Of a DNA stretch of 64,000 nucleotides, positions 34,700-45,689 are shown in pieces. The stretch is from contig NC_071348.1 of the NCBI RefSeq assembly GCF_027744825.2, forward strand, positions 16,649,563-16,713,562, given 5' to 3'. The notes below the pieces were generated by a model. That model was given only the letters and a program-made list of their open reading frames with translations. It made no database searches and had not been told where the DNA came from. Position 1 is the first letter of the stretch. Every line of letters starts with the position of its first letter. This DNA is from Synchiropus splendidus (Eukaryota; Chordata; Actinopteri; Syngnathiformes; Callionymidae). The translations under genes were made by a program, and so were the position numbers.

Positions 34700-35560
34700 T
34701 AGCGGATGAACAAACATGCGGTGAGATGAGGTTTTTGGCCGACTTAGTTCGGCCCCTCAGCTTCTCTATTTTTTTAAGTCCATGTCAGCTCAAGATATGT
34801 ATCTACTCAGTTCCACTCTGTACATAAATTGTTGCATCAGCCAAAATATAGCAGTGTGAGTGTTATGAATGTGGGTGGGAATACTTGAGCTTCATTTTCT
34901 AAAGGTTGTGATGTCTGCCCTGCTCGCCCCTCTCACTCGCTCTTTTGCCTATTTTGGATTCCTACTGACTCAGAAGTCCGAAAGATTTTAGAATGTCCTT
35001 CATTCATTTCCTTCAGTTCTTCATTAATTTTTTTCATCATGATTTGTAATTGTACCAAAATGGCCGACTCACCTGCAAAGCATATAGTGAGTACTTTGAA
35101 CTAATTTCACCAGTTAAATCTGCCAAAACACAAAAATCTGTGACCTTGTCTGTGACCTTCTTCATTCCTAACCTTCTGCCTGAGATCGACACAGTTTTCA
35201 ACTGCATCCCAACCTGTAATGCTTGGTGGAAAGGCATGTAGTAGTGGATGGACTCACCAAGCTGTGACTAGCCAAACTGCAAACATGGAGCCTGATGGAG
35301 TTACAGCCTTACAATTGTTTCAGAAAGCTGGTGAAGTGAAAAGTTTGTGTTGGTTTTGGATGAATCAGGTTGCATTCTGGAACACCAGGCGTAATTTTCC
35401 AGTGTCTCATCTGTGTAGATCATCTGAACAGATGATCTGAAATATTGAAGCACTGGATCACAAACTTCACTCCAGTTTTGTGACAGCTTTACACTTCCAA
35501 ATCCTAGCTACAGTTGATGATGTGATCACCCTTTTCCTAAACTACGTCATTTATTCCAGG
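34700..35560. other. No gene seen
   Basis: Single-copy-looking sequence without long frames, tRNA arms or recognisable repeats. Confidence 0.4.
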
Positions 35561-35564
35561 TACG

Positions 35565-35602
35565 TCCCATATGGTGTCGTTGTTTGGCCCCTGGTATGGG
35601 AA
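35565..35602 (+). pseudogene. tRNA-Glu(TTC) with large internal deletion
   Basis: TCCCATATGG at the 5' end and CTGGTATGGGAA at the 3' end of a tRNA-Glu enclose only 16 nt. Confidence 0.6.
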
Positions 35603-35676
35603 CCACATCGGGACGCTCCGATCGATCAGTCACCATGATCATGATCAAGCCATAAACCCCTTTGGGTGGACCCCTG

Positions 35677-35720
35677 TCCCATAGGTTGTCGTTTTCCTGG
35701 TTCTTGCCCAGGACAACCAG
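35677..35720 (+). pseudogene. tRNA-Glu(TTC) 5' half
   Basis: TCCCATAGGTTGTCG and TTCCTGGTTCTTGCCCAGG match the acceptor strand and anticodon arm of tRNA-Glu. The T arm is absent. Confidence 0.5.
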
Positions 35721-36178
35721 CGTTGACTATTAGCTTGGAGCTTCTGACCTTGTGCTGGCACTTTGACTAAACATGTGTAATACGTGCTTTTGACAGAGAT
35801 TTGAATGCAAAACACTGAGACAAGATTTCAGATTTTGATATTTATGTACAACTGTTTGGGACACAAGCTTTGCAACACTACTAAGTGATGTGAGCCATGT
35901 GACAAAACAATGTCCATGTGATCGGCACAATGAGGTTTGGGACAAAGAAGTGGAAGACAGTGTTGGTCGATGCAAAGATGAAATGGTGGAACTTTTTGCT
36001 CTCATTGTCTTTATTAATTTATTCCCTAAAGCACTGCTACCATCTTTCTTTACCACTCTCTCTTTGCTGAAAAACACATAGTTATGACTTACTTCAATCA
36101 CACAATCATTCTGCACAATCTTCAAACCTTGAAAACTGAAAAACGTTCACAGATCCACATTTTCTTGTGTATCAGCAT
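35721..36178. other. No gene seen
   Basis: The 131-codon minus-strand frame here (35,730-36,125) has no recognisable domain. Confidence 0.4.
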
Positions 36179-36252
36179 GTCTCCGTGGCGCAGTAGGTTA
36201 ACGTGTTCGGCTGTTAACCAAAAGGTTGGTAGTTCGAGCCCACCCAGGGACG
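36179..36252 (+). tRNA. tRNA-Asn(GTT)
   Basis: 74 nt starting GTCTCCGTGGCGCAGTAGG, with anticodon loop CTGTTAA (GTT), TTCGAGC T loop and 3' CAGGGACG. One acceptor mismatch (C6-A67), one T-stem mismatch and a near-perfect anticodon stem. Possibly functional. Its flank is duplicated at 30.5 kb. Confidence 0.75.
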
Positions 36253-36341
36253 TGACCTGCTTTATCTTGCAGTGAAAACTTCATTCATGTACTCACTCTG
36301 ACAGGCATGATGTTCATCTCCAAAAAAACAATTCTCTTAAA

Positions 36342-36440
36342 CAGGGGTCACCAAACTGTCCCAGAAAGGGCTGCAGGTTTTTGTTCCAGCCAACCAAACA
36401 CACACAGTTTAACCAATCAGGTGTCAATTTGGAGACCCCG
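36342..36440 (+). mobile_element. Half copy of the palindromic MITE
   Basis: CAGGGGTCACCAAACTGTCC then GCAGGTTTTTGTTCCAGCC matches one arm of the element at 27,099. The second arm is missing. Confidence 0.6.
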
Positions 36441-36575
36441 ACTCTTAACCATCCTTCCATGAACGTATGTGAACCTGCGATCATCTTCGATTATTATGAT
36501 TATTATTACAAATATATCCTCACAGTCCCTTGTCCCATGATCATAGACAGAGGCATAGACATCGACTCCCACAAG

Positions 36576-36642
36576 TCCCATATGGTCTAGTGGCTTCCTG
36601 GTTTTCACCCAGGTGGCCTGGATTCGACTCCCGGTATGGGAA
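36576..36642 (+). pseudogene. tRNA-Glu(TTC) with D-arm deletion
   Basis: 67 nt instead of 72. Acceptor TCCCATA/TATGGGA is perfect and the anticodon loop TTTTCAC (TTC) sits on a perfect stem, but about five bases of the D loop are missing. The Rex3 element begins about 40 bp downstream. Confidence 0.7.
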
Positions 36643-36681
36643 AGCTGCCATCATTATGGTTTGTTGATGTTGTTCAAAGAC

Positions 36682-39600
36682 AGACGTCGCCCAGCATGGC
36701 GCAGCCGGGGCCCCACCCTGGAGCCAGGCCTGGGGTTGGGGCTCGAATGCGAGCGCCTGGTGGCCGGGCCTCTGCCCATGGGGCCCGGCCGGGCCAAGCC
36801 CGAACGAATGACATGGGCCGTCCCTCCTGCGGACCCACCACCCACAGAGGGAGTCATAGGGGTCGGGTGCAAAGAGAACTAGGTGGCAGTCGAGGCCGGG
36901 GGGCCCGACGACCTGGTTCGTGTGGACATTCTCTGGCTCTTGGAACATGGAATGTCACTTCGCTGGGGGGGAAAGAGCCTGAGCTTGTGCAGGAGGTTGA
37001 GAGGTACCGGCTAGATATAGTCGGGCTCTCCTCCACGCACAGCCTGGGCTCTGGAACCCAACTCCTTGAGAAAGGCTGGACCCTCTACTTTTCTGGAGTT
37101 GTCCGCGGGGAGAGGCGGCGGGCTGGCGTAGGCTTGCTCATAGCCCCGCAGCTCTGCAGCTTCGTGTTGGGGTTTACCCCGGTGAACGAGGGGGTCGCGT
37201 CCCTACGCCTACGGGTTGGGGACAGGTGTCTCACAGCGGTTGCGGCTTACGGGCCGAACAGCAGTGCAGACTACCCGGCCTTCTTGGAGTCACTGGGAGG
37301 GGTACTCGACAGTGCCCCAACCGGGGACTCCATTGTTCTACTGGGAGACTTCAACGCCCACGTGGGCAATGACAGCAAGACTTGGAGGGGCGTGATTGGG
37401 AAGAATGGCCTACCCGATCTGAACCTGAGCGGTGTTCTATTACTGGACTTCTGTGCCACCCACAGTTTGTCCATAACGAACACCATGTTTGAGCACAAGG
37501 GTGTCCATAAGTGCTCATGGCACCAGGACACCCTTGGCCGGAGGTCTATGATAGATTTTGTGATCGTGTCATCTGACCTTCGGCCACGTGTCTCGGTCAC
37601 TCGGGTGAAGGGAGGGGCAGAGCTGTCAACCGATCACCACCTGGTGGTGAGTGCGATCCGCTGGCAGGGGAGGAAGCCGGTCAGACCGGGCAGGCCCAAA
37701 CGTATTGTGAGGGTCTGCTGGGAACGCCTGGCGGAACCCACTGTCAGTGGGGTCTTTAACTCCCACCTTCGGGAGAGTTTCTCCCAGATCCCGAGGGAGG
37801 TAGGTGACATGGAGTCTGAGTGGTCCATGTTCTCCTCCTCCATTGTCAGTGCGGCTGCACGTAGTTGTGGTCACAAGGTCTCCGGTGCCTGTCGCGGCGG
37901 CAATCCCCGAACCCGGTGGTGGACACCGAAAGTAAGGGATGCCGTCAGGCTGAAGAAGGAGTCCTATCGGGTCTTGATGGCCTGTGGGACTCCTGAGGCA
38001 GCTGACGTGTACCGGCAGGCCAGGCGTGCCGCTTCCCGTGCAGTCCTGGAGGCAAAAACTCGGGTCTGGGAGGAGTTCGGAGAGGCCATGGAGGAGGACT
38101 ATTGGTCGGCCTCGAAGAAATTCTGGCAAACCGTCCGTCGTCTCAGAAGGGGGAAGCAGTGCCTCACCAGTGCTGTTTACAGCGAGGGTGGGAGACTGCT
38201 GACCTCGACTGGTGATGTTGTCGTGCGGTGGAAAGAATACTTCGAGGGTCTCCTCAATCCCGTCGTCACGTCTTCCACTCAGGAAGCGGGGACTGAGGAC
38301 TCGGATGGCTCTCTCATCACCCGGGCCGAAGTCACTGAGGTTGTTCGTAAGCTCCTCGGTGGTAGGGCACCGGGAGTGGATGAGATCCGTCCGGAGTATC
38401 TGAAGTCCCTGGATGTTGTAGGGCTGTCGTGGCTGACACGTCTCTGCAACATCGCGTGGCAGTCGAGGACAGTGCCTCTGGATTGGCAGACCGGGGTGGT
38501 GGTCCCCCTGTTTAAGAAGGGGGACCGGAGGGTGTGTTCCAACTATAGGGGGATCACACTCCTCAGCCTCCCTGGAAAGGTCTATTCCAGGGTACTAGAG
38601 AGGAGACTTCGGCCAATAGTCGAACCTCGGATCCAGGAGGAACAGTGTGGTTTTCGTCCCGGTCGTGGAACACTGGACCAGCTCTATACCCTCCATCGGG
38701 TGCTCGAGGGTTCATGGGAGTTCGCCCAACCAGTCCACATGTGCTTTGTGGATTTGGAGAAGGCGTTCGACCGAGTCCCTCGCGATGTCCTGTGGGGGGT
38801 GCTCCGGGAATATGGGGTGCGGGACCCTCTGCTAGGGGCTGTCCGCTCCTTGTATGACCGGAGCAGGAGCATGGTTCGCATTGCCGGCAGTAAATCAGAC
38901 CTGTTCCCGGTGCATGTTGGTCTCCGCCAGGGCTGCCCTTTGTCACCGGTTCTGTTCATCACTTTTATGGACAGAATTTCTAGGCGTAGCCAGGGGTCGG
39001 AGGGGATCCGGTTCGGGAACCACAGAATTTCATCTCTGCTATTTGCGGACGATGTTGTCCTGCTGGCCTCATCGGACCGGGACCTTCAGCATGTGCTGGG
39101 TCGGTTTGCAGCCGAGTGTGAAGCGGCCGGGATGGGGATCAGCACCTCCAAGTCTGAGGCCATGGTTCTCGACCGGAACACGGTGGTTTGCTCTCTCCAG
39201 GTTGGTGGAGAGTTCTTGCCTCAAGTGGCGGAGTTTAAGTATCTCGGGGTCTTGTTCTCGAGTGAGGGAAAAAGGGAGCGTGAGATTGATAGACGGGTTG
39301 GTGCAGCGGCAGCAGTGATGCGGTCGCTGTATCGGACCGTCGTGGTGAAGAGAGAGCTGAGTCACAAGACGAAGCTCTCGATTTACCGATCGATCTACGT
39401 TCCCACCCTCACCTATGGTCACGAGCTTTGGGTAGTGACCGAAAGGATGAGATCGCGGATACAAGCGGCTGAGATGAGTTTCCTCCGCAGGGTGGCTGGG
39501 CGCACCCTTAGAGATAGGGTGAGGAGTTCGGTCATCCGGGAGGAGCTCGGGGTGGAGCCGCTGCTCCTCCACATCGAGAGGAACCAGCTGAGGTGGCTCG

Positions 39601-39863
39601 GGCATCTGATCCGGATGCCCCCTGGACGCCTCCCTGGGGAGGTGTTCAGGGCATGTCCTACCGGGAGGAGACCCCGGGGAAGACCCAGGACTCGCTGGAG
39701 AGATTATGTCTCCGGTCTGGCCTGGGAACGCCTCGGGATCCCCTGGGAGGAGCTGGAGGAGGTTTGTGCGGACCGGGAAGTTTGGGCTTCCCTGCTCCGA
39801 ATGCTGCCTCCGCGACCCGACCCCGGATAAGCGGCAGAAGAAGGTGAAGGTGAAGGTGAAGGT
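36682..39863 (+). mobile_element. Rex3 (RTE-clade LINE), near full-length copy
   Basis: It contains TGGCAGACCGGGGTGGTGGT (38,484) and CAGGGCTGCCCTTTGTCACC (38,929). These correspond to the two primer sites widely used to amplify Rex3 reverse transcriptase from teleosts (from memory). The single ORF is uninterrupted and the 3' end is GATAAGCGGCAGAAG followed by a GAAGGT/GAAGGTGA short repeat to about 39,863, typical of Rex3/RTE. The 5' boundary is placed where the sequence becomes GC-rich after the tRNA-Glu flank and could be 10-20 bp off. Confidence 0.9.
36696..39830 (+). CDS. Rex3 endonuclease/reverse transcriptase
   Basis: A LINE polyprotein that nicks the target and reverse-transcribes its RNA. 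The open frame runs back to 36,636, but that ATG lies in the tRNA-Glu 3' end, so I take the next ATG (36,696), giving 1,044 residues. Numbers below count from 36,636. The APE-like endonuclease is at about 102-340: WNVTSL (105-110), [18 protein letters not shown] (235-244), [19 protein letters not shown] (331-338). Where APE enzymes have a catalytic Glu, this copy reads LSSTHS. The reverse transcriptase has [11 protein letters not shown] near 704, [13 protein letters not shown], and FADDVVL near 802, both catalytic Asp present. The C-terminal domain ends PPRPDPG. No stop or frameshift, so it is a recent insertion. Confidence 0.9.
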   Translation: MAQPGPHPGARPGVGARMRAPGGRASAHGARPGQARTNDMGRPSCGPTTHRGSHRGRVQRELGGSRGRGARRPGSCGHSLALGTWNVTSLGGKEPELVQEVERYRLDIVGLSSTHSLGSGTQLLEKGWTLYFSGVVRGERRRAGVGLLIAPQLCSFVLGFTPVNEGVASLRLRVGDRCLTAVAAYGPNSSADYPAFLESLGGVLDSAPTGDSIVLLGDFNAHVGNDSKTWRGVIGKNGLPDLNLSGVLLLDFCATHSLSITNTMFEHKGVHKCSWHQDTLGRRSMIDFVIVSSDLRPRVSVTRVKGGAELSTDHHLVVSAIRWQGRKPVRPGRPKRIVRVCWERLAEPTVSGVFNSHLRESFSQIPREVGDMESEWSMFSSSIVSAAARSCGHKVSGACRGGNPRTRWWTPKVRDAVRLKKESYRVLMACGTPEAADVYRQARRAASRAVLEAKTRVWEEFGEAMEEDYWSASKKFWQTVRRLRRGKQCLTSAVYSEGGRLLTSTGDVVVRWKEYFEGLLNPVVTSSTQEAGTEDSDGSLITRAEVTEVVRKLLGGRAPGVDEIRPEYLKSLDVVGLSWLTRLCNIAWQSRTVPLDWQTGVVVPLFKKGDRRVCSNYRGITLLSLPGKVYSRVLERRLRPIVEPRIQEEQCGFRPGRGTLDQLYTLHRVLEGSWEFAQPVHMCFVDLEKAFDRVPRDVLWGVLREYGVRDPLLGAVRSLYDRSRSMVRIAGSKSDLFPVHVGLRQGCPLSPVLFITFMDRISRRSQGSEGIRFGNHRISSLLFADDVVLLASSDRDLQHVLGRFAAECEAAGMGISTSKSEAMVLDRNTVVCSLQVGGEFLPQVAEFKYLGVLFSSEGKREREIDRRVGAAAAVMRSLYRTVVVKRELSHKTKLSIYRSIYVPTLTYGHELWVVTERMRSRIQAAEMSFLRRVAGRTLRDRVRSSVIREELGVEPLLLHIERNQLRWLGHLIRMPPGRLPGEVFRACPTGRRPRGRPRTRWRDYVSGLAWERLGIPWEELEEVCADREVWASLLRMLPPRPDPG

Positions 39864-40060
39864 GATTTTATAACAGTCACGGTTATCGGACTGGGTTGGG
39901 AACCAGCAAAACTGGGACAGAGTTATCCTTATTCGTGTGGCCTGCTGCGGTGCCAGACATTGAATTAAAAAAAAAAAAAAAGCATCTTCTGCCATCGCTC
40001 GTAAGTGCGGGTGGACGTAACTCAAGCAGGTTGTGAGTCGGATGTTACTTGTATATGGAT
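39864..40060. other. No gene seen
   Basis: Flank of Rex3 with a 15-A run near 39,967; nothing recognised. Confidence 0.4.
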
Positions 40061-40067
40061 ATGAAGC

Positions 40068-40139
40068 AAAAACCATCCTGAAAAGAACCCCGGTCTTCCG
40101 CGTGACAGACGGAGATACTGTCCACTATACTAACAAGGA
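40068..40139 (-). pseudogene. tRNA-Asp(GTC) pseudogene
   Basis: Minus strand TCCTTGTTAGTATAGTGGA, anticodon loop CTGTCAC (GTC) and ACCGGGGTTC are intact, but the T loop and 3' acceptor run into unrelated sequence (TTTTCAGGATGG). Confidence 0.65.
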
Positions 40140-40680
40140 TCCTGTCAGCAGTGTTTAGCATTCACATCTCTGTCAAAAGAGTTTTGTGGTACATTTGTTT
40201 TATATTTCAGGAATATTTCATCCAACTGTTCATTGTGTGGGGACCATGGTGTGAATATTCTTTAAAAACACCTGGGAAATTATAAGATCCAGAGAAATAA
40301 TCCCAGGAAGAGTTTTATTGGTGGAATGTTTTTACTGGAACAAGAAAGTGAGAATCATGAATGTGTACACTCCTCCAGACTCTGCCTAGTTCAATGTCAT
40401 AATGCCATCAGAAGTTCCCCTATTGAGCAGGAATCATGTTAACGGTTGCTAACATGGAGGTAATGTCGTCTCCTAAAACCAACAAGTCACGTCTTCCAAT
40501 CTCCTTGAGGGAACTAACGATGAAAGTGACCTGGTTCAAGGAAGTTGAGGAAAATGAGCAGTTTGTCGCCGCGAGTTACAAAACACAGCTGATATCAGGT
40601 TTGTCATGTGCTCACCACAAAACAAAAGACAGAGGAACACACACACTGCATCAGGTTACACACATCACACTTCCCTAGGA

Positions 40681-40745
40681 GCCTGGATAGCTTAGTCGGT
40701 AGAGCATCAGACTTTTAATCTGAGGCTCAAGTCCCTGTTCAGGCG
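40681..40745 (+). pseudogene. tRNA-Lys(TTT) with T-arm deletion
   Basis: GCCTGGATAGCTTAGTCGG, anticodon loop CTTTTAA (TTT) and the 3' end CCCTGTTCAGGCG are present, but about eight to nine bases before the T loop are deleted, destroying the B box. Confidence 0.75.
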
Positions 40746-40956
40746 ATGCTCTGTGTCTGGCCAAGTTGGCTGTTTCACTGGTTGTGTGTTGGTGCAGGAT
40801 GCAAAAGGACTTCGTTCAGGCTCTGATACATTTGGGGTCTGACTCACTCATGGTATCTTGTTGAATCAGCTTGGTAAAAATAAACAGAAATTTCCAGTAA
40901 CACTACCACATTTTATAATTTATTAGATGTATTTACATATGACAGTCGTGGTACAT

Positions 40957-41115
40957 TCCTCGTTGGCGCAGCAGGCAGCGCGTCAGTCTCATCACCTAAA
41001 GGTCGTGAGTTCCAGCCTCACTGTCTTTTTGAATAGTTAGAAAGTTATATGGATTTCCATTCCATTCAATTAAGTTCAACTGTTTTGGGGAACAAGCTTT
41101 GCAACATGACTCCAA
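40957..41115 (+). pseudogene. tRNA-Met pseudogene with duplicated 3' flank
   Basis: Matches the tRNA-Met at 32,806 from CCTCGTTGGCGCAGCAGG to GTCGTGAGTTCCAGCCTCAC, but the acceptor 3' strand is lost and the T loop is altered. The flank (TATGGATTTCCATTCCATTC, AACAAGCTTTGCAACATGAC) also matches 32,895-32,965. This is a segmental duplication. Confidence 0.8.
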
Positions 41116-41234
41116 ATCTTTAGTCATCTACCACTTTAAATATTAACCATGTCATATTCGCATTTCTATTTTTACACTCTTGTCTCGTATATACTGTTGT
41201 ATTGCGATGATTCTAATGTATATGGAGAAGTGTT

Positions 41235-41440
41235 TTTGTTTCTCGTTCTTGGTCCGTGGGAGAGACCAGCAGGCGAAGTGAGGGCTTTGCCTTGTAATCT
41301 CAATATTCCTCCCATCTCTGCTGCACTCGGACGACGGTCAAAGAGAGATGGAAAAAAGGAACGATTGAAAACTCCCAAGATAAGACATAATAAGTGGACC
41401 GGTGGAGGTATATCCATCACCATCACATAATCCATCAACA
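41235..41440 (+). repeat. Dispersed repeat, inverted partner of 14,900-15,115
   Basis: Contains GAAAACTCCCAAGATAAGAC and TATATCCATCACCATCACAT, the reverse complement of sequence near 14,925-14,980. Confidence 0.7.
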
Positions 41441-42849
41441 TTGTTTTCTTTCAGTTTCTTTCCAGTTCTGACACTCCACTGGCACTAGGACCACACGTGG
41501 TCAGGTACGGCGCTTACTACAAGGTGGAGGGTTTGGATTTGCGGCGCAGCGTTCCCTCTCACTTAGCCATCATGCACGATGCGCGATGCCCTCGCTTGAC
41601 CTACCCCCTGAGGAGTGACTACCCGCTGACAGAGCCACCATCACGCAGTAGAATGGTGTCTACGTTGTCGTCAACCAGCTCATAGCGCTTGAGAACATCA
41701 TCGCGCTCCTAATGAGCTCCATGGACAGGCTCATCCATCGCAGAACCTCGCTCACTCCACAAGAGATTTTAGAGTTTCAGCAGTCCATCGGCGTGGTCTT
41801 CTGCTCGCGGCGCCTCCTCCACACACAGCCGCTGCCCGGGGGAAATACCGTCGCTGGTCGAAGGGGCTGCTCCTCTTGGAGAGACCGGTCGGCTGCGCTC
41901 ACCTCTGCTCGCTCCAAACAAGTAGGAAGCACTTTGTATCTAAAAGTATGCATCTAAACCAAAGTCTAACTTGAAAAAAAAATAAGATGCATTACTTTGG
42001 TATCTGGCCTGTTCCTTCTCTCCCCAAAATTACGGTTTATCACCCGCCACGTTTTCTTACGGTTCGATTTGTTTTTGCTTGAGATCGTCTCAGGAGTCCG
42101 AGCAGTATAGTAACAGTCTCTCTGCATCTTTATCCCTGACGTCAGAACTGTCCCTGGAGAAGTTTCTGGAGCTAAGAAGTGATGTTTTTCCTCAGCTTTG
42201 CCACAATAAGAAGCATAGGCGTCAAATTACTCTTGCCCGTCTCTCGACAGATCCCAGTTCCAGCCAAAAGTCAGGAGAGTTTCATTTCTGCAATTAATTC
42301 TATTTATTACACTTTCCAGCAAGGGTCGCCACAGGACCGTGAAAGCCACCTCTTCAGAGGACCACACAGTAGGCGCTGCATGCCAGACGGGCTCTGTTCT
42401 CAGCTCCCTCGTGCGATATCTGATGCGATGTCTGTCTGTGATTCTGTTCTCTGCAGCCCTCCAAACCTCTCAAAGGCAGGTAGGACATCGTCATCTACGG
42501 AGTCATCTCTTTCTGAGGATGATTGGGCCGGTCCCTCGGGGTCCATCTTAGGAGAATTGCAGTGTCAGATCAAGGTACACTGCAGCCACTGAGTTCATCA
42601 CACAAGTCGTCACAAGTTTGGGGGCCCTACTTCCTCTGACGGCTCACCTAACAAATGCGAGCCTGTTTTTGAAGATCCAGCGGGACAGGAATTCCCCAGA
42701 GGAGTGGTCGCTGAGCACCGACTGCCCTTTCGACCAGGACACGTCCCGGAGGGCGGGTCTGCTCCTGTGCTCAGGGCGCCGCCACCTGGACCTGGGTGAA
42801 CTCAGAGAACCAGCGGTCATTTCTGATGGAGGAGGCACGCTGTCCTGTC

Positions 42850-43340
42850 AAAGGAAGTAATCGAGCTAGTGCCAAAGCGATCCACCTACACTGGGTTTTA
42901 CTCTGGGTACTTTCTGGAACCCAAGAAGACAGGAGAGTGGACACCTGTTCTGGACCTCAGTCTCCTCAACCAATTCATGACCAGACAGCGGTTCTGGACT
43001 ACCTGGGGACTCCTGCAGTGAGTCAGAGTGTGAGAGTGGAAGACCTCCATAGATCTTGCGGACGCCTACTAACACGGTTCGGCCGAGTCACACGAAGTTT
43101 CTCCGGTTTGGGCTAGAGGGTCAGGTGTATCTACACAACTCTCTAGTGCCTCGCACCTTCGCCAAGTGTGGGGAGGCGGGGCTCGAACCACTAAGGAGAC
43201 AGGGTCTGTGGATTCTGACAGTCTCTTGGATTCTTCGACCACTGGTTGTTTCTAGCCAGGTCCAAACAGGACTCATGAGCGCACACCAGCTTGGTGTTGG
43301 AGCACATCGCGCAATTGAGATTCAGCGTAAACCTGTCCCT
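42850..43340 (+). pseudogene. DIRS reverse transcriptase, copy B
   Basis: In shifting frames: a KKTGEWxPVLDLSLLNQFM block near 42,930, the LADAY region near 43,060, then FLRFGLEGQVYL (about 43,097) and RTFAKCGEAGLEPLRRQGL (about 43,150). The YLDD position is destroyed (reads near SWILRPLV). Non-functional. Confidence 0.75.
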
Positions 43341-43559
43341 GAAAACTCAGATTCGGCGTGCGATCATTGTGACCCTGGTGTGCCCCAGTGCCTCTGGTTT
43401 CCAGGACTAGTGCAACTCGTGAAGGGCGAGTTTTGGGACTTGCACCTGCTCCAAGCAGGAGGAGCCCTGAAGTCACCACCCCCGCACCTACGTGCCCTGT
43501 CTGTCCAGCCTGACTGTATTTGTTTTTGTATTGATGGCTCCCCAGTCACCGTCCGTCCC

Positions 43560-43876
43560 AACCCAGCCATCCAACCCGAAGTTAACTCTTCGTCCCACAG
43601 ATGCATCAGTTCATCATCAGTTCATGCATCACCTCCACACGAGGATGCATCACAGGCTCACCTGCACACTCTGTGGCCGTTGAGGGCACTGGATTGCTAC
43701 TTACAAAGGGTGAAATGTTTTAAATGGTCAGAGAGTCTCCTTATCTGCTATGGCGGCTGCCAGCACGGAGTAGCACTCTCTACTCAGCGTCTTTCTTTCT
43801 GTCCAAGGTCAGCCATCTGCCTGGCTTACGAGTTAGCGGGACAGGCTGCACCGGAGGGCACTCAGACACTGTGGTA
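43560..43876 (+). pseudogene. DIRS tyrosine recombinase, N-terminal/core part, copy B
   Basis: The plus strand encodes LHTLWPLRALDCYLQRVKCF, then LLICYGGCQHGVALSTQRLS and ICLAYELAGQAAPEGTQTLW. This is the arm before the HxxR box of DIRS-type tyrosine recombinases; the box itself (expected HSTRG) is altered at the end. A catalytic Arg/Tyr set is not present. It differs from the recombinase at 49.8-50.4 kb, suggesting more than one DIRS lineage. Confidence 0.6.
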
Positions 43877-43880
43877 ATCC

Positions 43881-44650
43881 AGGCCAGAGTAGGTGTTGGA
43901 GGCAGACGCTGGAGACACTTTTCTTGCTTCACCAAAGAAATTTATTAAGAAGCTGCTCCAGGATGCAAAAATAGCCAGGAAAAGTAAAAAAAAAAACATG
44001 GATTGCCAAGAAACTCAACAGTTAACTCAACGTAACCGAAAAGACTGAAATAATTTCAACAGAAATTACTCATACGCACTTGTGCACACCTCTGCACACT
44101 GCAGCCTCCCCCTCTCTGGTCTGCCCGCTTCTCTCTTTATGCGTTTGAATCTGGACTGTACCTCTCAACAGGTAAATCCCAAATACCACCAACAACCATA
44201 ACTCATTTCTGCTGTAAGAAACAAAGTCCTCTGCTCACCATACTTTTAACACAATCTGCCACCTGACGCTCAACCTCGCTCCATTACTCCATCATAGATA
44301 ATAAAACAAAACAAAACACTTCCCTACCTTGGCCTCCACCACAATTGAAACTTTCCATGATGTCACTAATGACATCACCAAGGTGATAAAACCAGGAATT
44401 GAGCCGCCACGTCCTCCTTTTTACCTGAAGGCCTCGTGGTGAGTAACACAACCAACATGCTTAACAAGTATGACATAATACCTAAATAACTGACATTTAA
44501 TTGAACCAATAAACGTGCTTTAACGTAACCATACTCCTTTGTGTTGATTTTTGATACACCAGAAGATGCAACTCAAACATGACCCGGGATAGTTTGAACA
44601 CATGATTCAGGTTAAAGATGGAATTAAATCAACCAAAAAAAGCATACAAC
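43881..44650. other. No gene seen
   Basis: AT-rich non-coding sequence starting AGGTGTTGGAGGCAGACGC, possibly the start of another element. No domain recognised. Confidence 0.4.
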
Positions 44651-45600
44651 AATAACTTAAAATGAGACAAATGGGTGATTCTCAGCCACTTTGTCCCAGA
44701 CACACTCTCCCTGTAGCATGGCTTCCTCCACAGCCCTGCCGCCTGGAGTACCAATGGAAGAGAAATTTCCCACAGCGTCATCGTCTTTGGTCTCCATCTT
44801 TGCCAGAGCTTATCTTGTGGAGGAGTCAGCGAACTCCATGGCCCATTTGTTGATCATGGAAGTCTGGTCAGGTGCATGCTCTTCAGTTACAATCCTTCAC
44901 CTTCTTACGAATTCCATGGGAGCTTGATGCTGATATCACAGATCCAATCATACTCCGGCATCATATCCATCATTCCCTCACGATATGTTTTTTTTTTTTT
45001 CCACAGTCTTACAACCTCTGGTCTGGAAGAAAAGACCAGAATTCCCCTTTTGGGCATCTCCTTCCATCATGTTAAGCCACTTGAACCTCATAGTGCTGTA
45101 TTGAACCTTATAGTGTTGTATTGCTAACGGGTTAGTGGCTCAGCAACACCTCGCTCACCTTTCTCACAGGTGAACCAGGCTCGCTTCCCGTCCACCACCT
45201 TCATTTGCGAGACTCATGATGGACAGGACATGGGTAAATTAATTCTCCTTTTGGGGCTTTGTTTCTTACAGACTAAGGACACTGTTGTAGAATCAGGTTC
45301 TGGGGTCATCTTGAGCCTGCATTTCTTTCCAAGTTTGGTTCACGATCCCTCTCCATTACAGGCGCCACCCTGGGACTCCTGAGATGGTTGAGCTCCCCTT
45401 TAAGTTCATGTATGAGGCATTTATAGTGTTAACCAAGTTTCTTGCAGTCTCACCTAAATGCTGGAGATTTGGCCATCTGGCTTCAGAGTGCATGTTCTGC
45501 AAGCTAATTTCGTTCCTTCCTCCCTTTTTTCCTCATCATAGCAAATCCTCACCAGAGGGCGTCGCACACTTCTGAGAACAACAGTTACAATAGGTTACCT
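44650..45600 (+). other. Possible decayed gag-like sequence
   Basis: Plus-strand frames include TALPPGVPMEEKFPTASSSL, VNQARFPSTTFICETHDGQ and, near 45,455, SPKCWRFGHLASEC, which could be a worn zinc knuckle. A retroelement gag is a guess; no enzyme domain follows. Confidence 0.25.
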
Positions 45601-45689
45601 ATTGTTGTCTGAATTGTTCACTCACTGATCAGAATAGCCTGATAACAAGAAAATATCACCAGCAACTATATGAAAAAGACGGAGCTTAA

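Larger units (their letters stand above)
41455..43880 (+). mobile_element. DIRS-type retrotransposon fragment, plus strand (copy B)
   Basis: Order on the plus strand: gag-side segment (AGCCACCATCACGCAGTAG to TCTGCTCGCTCC), the CGTCTCAGGAG/ATTCTGTTCTCTGCAGCCCTC region, reverse transcriptase pieces (about 42,850-43,340), then a jump to a recombinase-like piece (43,560-43,876). The far 5' end is missing. Several frameshifts and an internal deletion remove the RNase H. Confidence 0.8.

Noticed and set aside
36636..36695. Upstream ATG of the Rex3 frame at 36,636
   Set aside because: It lies in the 3' end of the tRNA-Glu copy and its flank, outside the element, so the next in-frame ATG was preferred.
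36541..36948. 135-codon minus-strand frame over the Rex3 5' end
   Set aside because: It is antisense to the GC-rich Rex3 leader and crosses the tRNA-Glu remnant.
39069..40076. 335-codon minus-strand frame over the Rex3 3' half
   Set aside because: It is antisense to the intact Rex3 ORF and shows no independent domain.
42056..43877. Plus-strand frames of 137, 106 and 273 codons as host genes
   Set aside because: They are frames across a decayed DIRS element; the same sequence recurs at 46-47 kb, 51-53 kb and 56-57 kb.
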